From: Oscillospiraceae bacterium
Lineage (GTDB): Bacteria; Bacillota; Clostridia; Oscillospirales; Ruminococcaceae
Direction: 5' to 3'
Assembly: GCA_016303235.1 (NCBI GenBank)
Contig: JAEDMB010000108.1
Span: 1-6,510, forward strand
Length of the DNA: 6,510 nt
Positions within the stretch are counted from its first letter, which is position 1; each line of letters begins with the position of its first letter. This document shows, piece after piece, positions 5,669 to 6,510 of the stretch. The notes below the pieces were generated by a model, which ran no database searches, was not told where the DNA came from, and was given only the letters and a program-made list of their open reading frames with translations. A program made the position numbers and the translations under genes.

Positions 5669-6230
5669 TTGAACAACAGAGCTGTCGGGGTGAGATATAA
5701 GGCAGTCATAGTCAATCTGTTTCTTAACTTCTTCCTCAACTGTGTTTCTGTCTATTCCGTCAATCAATCCGTCATTTCCAATTGAAATCTGTTTTTCCGA
5801 CTTCTTGAATTCCGTTTTCCGAACTTCTTGATGTCGGTGCATGATCGCTGCTTTGCTCTCCTTTGACAATGAAGTTCTTCACATACAAAATTGACGGCAG
5901 TCCCAGACCCCGGCGTTTCTTCTTCACAAGTCCAATCCCCGATTGGTCATCAAGCTCTTTAAGAAGATTGAGAGCCTTCTCGTGACCAACATCAAGGCTT
6001 TCCTCAATTTCTTCCACAGGGAAAATGATATATACCCTGTTGTGCTTGTCTATCCAGTTGTTCTTTCTGCTAAGGCTCATACGTTCAAGGAGCAGACCAT
6101 ACAGAAGCTTTGCTTCATTGGATAAATTACCGAAATGCTCCTTATCAGTGAAAAGCACCTTCGGCACTCGGACAAAAGTAAATCGCTCAGCTTCAACGCC
6201 GTAATAATAGTCAAATTCAGTTTTGGGCAT
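5669..6230 (-). pseudogene. repA: RepA_N-family replication initiator, frameshifted
   Basis: An initiator of theta-type plasmid replication of the RepA_N family, which binds iterons and recruits host replication proteins. I place the start at ATG 6230 (AAGGTG 8 bases upstream); the GTG at 6239 lies within that ribosome site. FTFVRVPKVLFTDKEHFGNL, EAKLLYGLLLERMSLSRKN, RVYIIFPVEEIEESLDV and LGLPSILYVKNFI form the winged-helix N-terminal domain. The Ser/Glu/Lys-rich repeat region follows. The first frame ends at 5774-5772 (VGKTDFNWK), while a second frame (5869 onward) carries QEVRKTEFKKSEKQ and then GIDRNTVEEEV and IDYDCLISH, as RepA proteins do. A frameshift thus lies within 5775-5880. The family C-terminal part is missing beyond about 5669. 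It implies a captured plasmid or integrative element. Confidence 0.85.
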
Positions 6231-6264
6231 ATAGATCACACCTTATCAAGAATAATCGGGCAAC

Positions 6265-6312
6265 AAAAAAGGGCTTCCGTACACTTACATAACGTAAGCA
6301 TACGGAAGCCCT
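6265..6312 (-). terminator. Intrinsic terminator between tRNA-Asn and repA
   Basis: AGGGCTTCCGTA (6270-6281) and TACGGAAGCCCT (6301-6312) are perfect 12-bp inverted repeats, with an inner CTTAC/GTAAG stem (6284-6288, 6294-6298). On the minus strand the stem is followed by six T (6270-6265). The simplest role is to end tRNA-Asn transcription. It lies only about 35 bases before the repA start, so it could instead act as an attenuator in a repA leader. Confidence 0.85.
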
Positions 6313-6373
6313 GCTTCCTTGTGAAATAAACTACTCTTAATTGTAACAGCGATAAAAAAGCCCTAAATAACGA

Positions 6374-6449
6374 TTTAAGGCGACCTAACGCCAAGGAAAA
6401 GAAGTAAAACAAACATTACTCTCTGTCCTCGATTTTAGTTCGCCTTAAA
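6374..6449. repeat. 10-bp inverted repeat downstream of the tRNA
   Basis: TTTAAGGCGA (6374-6383) and TCGCCTTAAA (6440-6449) are perfect inverted repeats 56 bases apart, starting 8 bases after the tRNA 3' end. On the minus strand a run of six T follows at 6359-6354. It could close a small structured RNA, or mark element ends; neither is shown. Confidence 0.45.
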
Positions 6450-6456
6450 ATTTGCT

Positions 6457-6510
6457 TGGCTCCCCAAGCTGGACTCGAACCAGCGACATCGTGATTAACA
6501 GTCACGCGCT
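6457..6510 (-). tRNA. tRNA-Asn (anticodon GTT), 3' part
   Basis: On the minus strand the anticodon stem CGTGA/TCACG encloses the loop CTGTTAA with anticodon GTT. The T-arm GCTGG-TTCGAGT-CCAGC and acceptor 3' strand TTGGGGA follow, then discriminator G and an encoded CCA. The 5' acceptor strand and most of the D-arm lie beyond the window edge. tRNA 3' ends are common integration sites; the plasmid-type repA downstream fits this, but I found no second copy of the 3' end in the window. Confidence 0.93.

Noticed and set aside
5585..6329. Plus-strand frames at 5585-5785, 5943-6125 and 6135-6329
   Set aside because: All are antisense to repA or span the terminator.
1..6510. CRISPR array
   Set aside because: No regularly spaced repeats of suitable length and no cas-like gene.
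6457..6510. Duplicated tRNA 3' end as a second attachment site
   Set aside because: I looked for repeats of the T-arm/acceptor sequence in the rest of the window and saw none; any second site would be outside.

Overview
The window reads as low-GC, gut-type Firmicutes DNA, most likely Clostridia close to Ruminococcus. The grounds are AT-rich codon use, consensus sigma-A promoters, GGAGG-type ribosome sites, and families common there: a RepA_N plasmid initiator, IS4, IS630 and IS3 transposases, an AAA ATPase of the AAA_14/DUF4143 type, and a CCA-encoding tRNA-Asn. The genus is an inference.

It is an accessory gene graveyard at the edge of a tRNA locus. From left to right: a frameshifted S24-type phage repressor (1-519); an AT-rich stretch with two weak small membrane-protein candidates (520-1500); an IS4 transposase remnant with a frameshift and a nonsense codon (1538 to about 2245); a minus-strand operon remnant of a strong promoter, a structured leader with a possible 21-codon leader peptide, the C-terminal end of a methyltransferase and the first part of an APH-like phosphotransferase (2775 down to about 2246); and a gene-poor AT-rich stretch (2775-3300). 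Next comes a promoter and ribosome site driving a truncated Cap4/DUF4297-like nuclease domain (3379-3921). It abuts an oppositely oriented AAA ATPase fragment cut at Walker B, whose consensus promoter is embedded in a perfect 12-bp inverted repeat (4278-4319).

The right third is a mosaic: a degenerate unknown ORF, an IS630 transposase missing its N terminus, an IS3 OrfB fragment in the opposite orientation, a fragment of a small mobile-element protein with a WDERAEA motif, and a frameshifted RepA_N replication initiator. An intrinsic terminator and a partial tRNA-Asn(GTT) follow. The RepA gene beside the tRNA suggests that a plasmid-like or integrative element was captured here and then eroded by IS insertions and deletions.

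I see no intact multigene system. The two pieces most likely to be biologically interesting are the leader with a possible peptide upstream of the methyltransferase/phosphotransferase remnant (a possible ribosome-dependent attenuator) and the operator-promoter of the ATPase fragment. The nuclease fragment is a plausible relic of an anti-phage effector. Almost every recognisable gene carries a small indel, so either decay or consensus-sequence error must be considered before any gene here is called dead.
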